64,000 nucleotides of DNA from Canna indica (lineage: Eukaryota; Streptophyta; Magnoliopsida; Zingiberales; Cannaceae). This document shows, in pieces, positions 62,761 to 64,000 of the stretch. Both the position numbers and the translations under genes were made by a program. The notes below the pieces were generated by a model. That model searched no databases, was not told the origin of the DNA, and was given only the letters and a program-made list of their open reading frames with translations. How positions within the stretch are numbered: the stretch's first letter is position 1; each line of letters starts with the position of its first letter. The stretch is taken from positions 66,217,501-66,281,500 of the forward strand of contig CP136890.1 in assembly GCA_034359265.1 (NCBI GenBank), written 5' to 3'.

Positions 62761-62896
62761 GGGAACTTCTTTGCGAGTCTGTTAGATTTCTCGAACGACA
62801 CCAATGCTTCCTTCATCCACCACCCGAGCAAATGTGGTATCCTCGGTATAATGGATGAGCCTGCTGATCTGTGGTCTCAACCCCCCAACGAACCTC

Positions 62897-63583
62897 TTAA
62901 CCCAGGCGGTTGGCCACTAGGGTCGGGTGGTACTTAGAGAGCCTGATGAACTCCATCTCGTAGTCTGACACGGTCATACCACCCATCTGACGTAGCATCT
63001 CAAACTCCCTTGACCGCTTATCGCGGACACTCAGTGGTAAGTACTGCTCCACTACGGCCGCCCTGAACTCTTCCCACGTAGGGGGTGGTGCATCTGCTGC
63101 CTTGTGGTCCCTCCACGTGTGTAGCCAGTTCTTTGCCGGTCCCTTGAGCTGTAAGCTTACCATGCGAGCCGCGGACTCGGATGAGCACCCTAGCTCCACA
63201 CACAGCTCGTAGCAGTCACCCAGAAAATCGGTGACCTCTACCTGCCTATTTGTCCTGGTGAACACTAGCGATCTTAGTTTAATGAAGTCTGCGTAGATGG
63301 GTGCCCCTGGAACTCTGACCACCGGCGCTACTGGCTCAGTCACCTCTGGTACTACTGGTACCACTTGTACTGGTTGCGGTTGCTGCCTCAACTCTTGCTC
63401 CCTGTGGAGCGCCTCTGTCAACTGAGCCACCCGAGTCTGCAGCTGAGCAACTATAAGGTCCTGTACCCCCTCCTCTAACAGCTCTCTTCCCTGCCCCCGG
63501 CCCCGACCGCGGCCTCATCCCCGACCTTGGCGTTCGGTGGAATTACTACTGCTGCCGCTCAATGCAGCATTGTGAGTCTCCAT
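62897..63583 (-). pseudogene. Ty3-gypsy gag (minus strand)
   Basis: ATG at 63583 (METHNAALSGSSSNSTERQG), an in-frame stop near 63518 in a GRGRG stretch, then VTDFLGDCYELCVELGCSS, LQLKGPAKNWLHTWRDHKAA, APPPTWEEFRAAVVEQYLPL, RDKRSREFEMLRQMGG and DYEMEFIRLSKYHPT. Same gag as 51402-52420 but less decayed. It ends near 62890 in RLG, where sequence of another kind begins, so zinc knuckle and pol are missing. Confidence 0.9.
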
Positions 63584-63778
63584 CACACTAGCATAAAGAA
63601 ATTTTTTTACCATTAATACCAACAACTTATAACTGAAATTTAAATTACTAACCGCATGGTGCGCGGAGGTGCAATCGTGGCCGCCTGATCTCGAAGCATA
63701 ACTATATCGTATGTCGACATGCTAGCTATGCCTCACACGCAATCGACACTCGAAGTCGTAGTCAAGACCTAACCTGAT

Positions 63779-63790
63779 GCTCTGATACCA
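63779..63790 (-). other. Primer-binding site (initiator tRNA-Met)
   Basis: The minus strand reads TGGTATCAGAGC exactly, four bases after the LTR end. Confidence 0.95.
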
Positions 63791-63794
63791 ACTT

Positions 63795-64000
63795 TGTCAA
63801 GCCCCAACTCAGGGTCGCGTGACTGGCCAGGGTATGTGTCGGTACCCCGAAGCCTACCACGTGCACTCAACATAACACAAAAGAAAACACTGTACATCCA
63901 GGTAACATGAACAAAAAGACAGTGGCACAAATCTTTATTTAAAAGAAGATCAAAACAATTTTAGTAGTTTTAAATTCGGAGGAAAACAACTCAAATTTCA
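63795..64000 (-). mobile_element. Ty3-gypsy 5' LTR (cut by window edge)
   Basis: Begins TGTCAAGCCCCAACTCAGGG, the complement of the LTR 3' end, and resembles 24805 onward (GGCCAGGGTAT, TACCCCG). With the PBS and gag it is the 5' end of a minus-strand gypsy element extending beyond the window. Confidence 0.9.

Overview
The window is nuclear DNA of a flowering plant and consists almost entirely of repeats. The evidence is plant-type transposons of every main class, an LTR primer-binding site for initiator tRNA-Met, GT-AG introns, and fragments of a plant MORN-type phosphatidylinositol-phosphate kinase (PIP5K) and of acetyl-CoA carboxylase carboxyltransferase alpha. A LINE ORF1 with its zinc knuckle before a DUF4283-like domain would fit a monocot, but I cannot fix the lineage. 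I see no intact protein-coding host gene, no rRNA or tRNA gene and no CRISPR array.

Layout. 1-3.1 kb: two minus-strand LTRs of a Sirevirus-like Ty1-copia family, one split by a small hAT element with an 8-bp target-site duplication (TSD). 4.4-5.9 kb: a PIP5K pseudogene. 6.0-6.4 kb: a 91-bp tandem duplication in a possible pararetrovirus-like remnant. 6.8-8.3 kb: a Mutator-type MITE and a PIF/Harbinger-type MITE. 8.6-12.3 kb: a Mutator-like element carrying a short open frame, split by a 2.9-kb hAT element with a decayed transposase. 12.7-13.2 kb: a copia LTR end joined to an accA fragment.

14.1-46.6 kb: the remains of one minus-strand LINE broken up by nested insertions. Three solo Sirevirus LTRs (19253-20711, 21318-22942, 44862-46400) each carry a near-perfect 5-bp TSD and sit in an otherwise continuous LINE reading frame. 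A further Sirevirus fragment splits the ORF2 end. A large CACTA element (about 24.1-42.9 kb) splits ORF1. That CACTA element holds a solo Ty3-gypsy LTR, an organelle-like (probably mitochondrial) insertion inside its transposase gene, and a second CACTA-like element (35.1-42.9 kb) carrying a minisatellite element and exon-like pieces of an unidentified gene.

46.6-64 kb: a Sirevirus 3' internal region; a gypsy element with a 2.7-kb LTR, PBS and broken gag; a Sirevirus gag-PBS-LTR fragment; a copia element whose parts are in permuted order (RNase H - LTR - gag - integrase - RT); a CACTA deletion derivative with a well-kept right end; a copia LTR piece; and a minus-strand gypsy gag-PBS-LTR at the right edge.

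The genes do not work together as a pathway; the window is a record of successive insertions. The most unusual signal is inside the gypsy LTR, in both full copies: an array of eight hairpins with a period of about 48 bp whose stems vary in sequence while mostly keeping pairing, followed by a UUCG-type hairpin.
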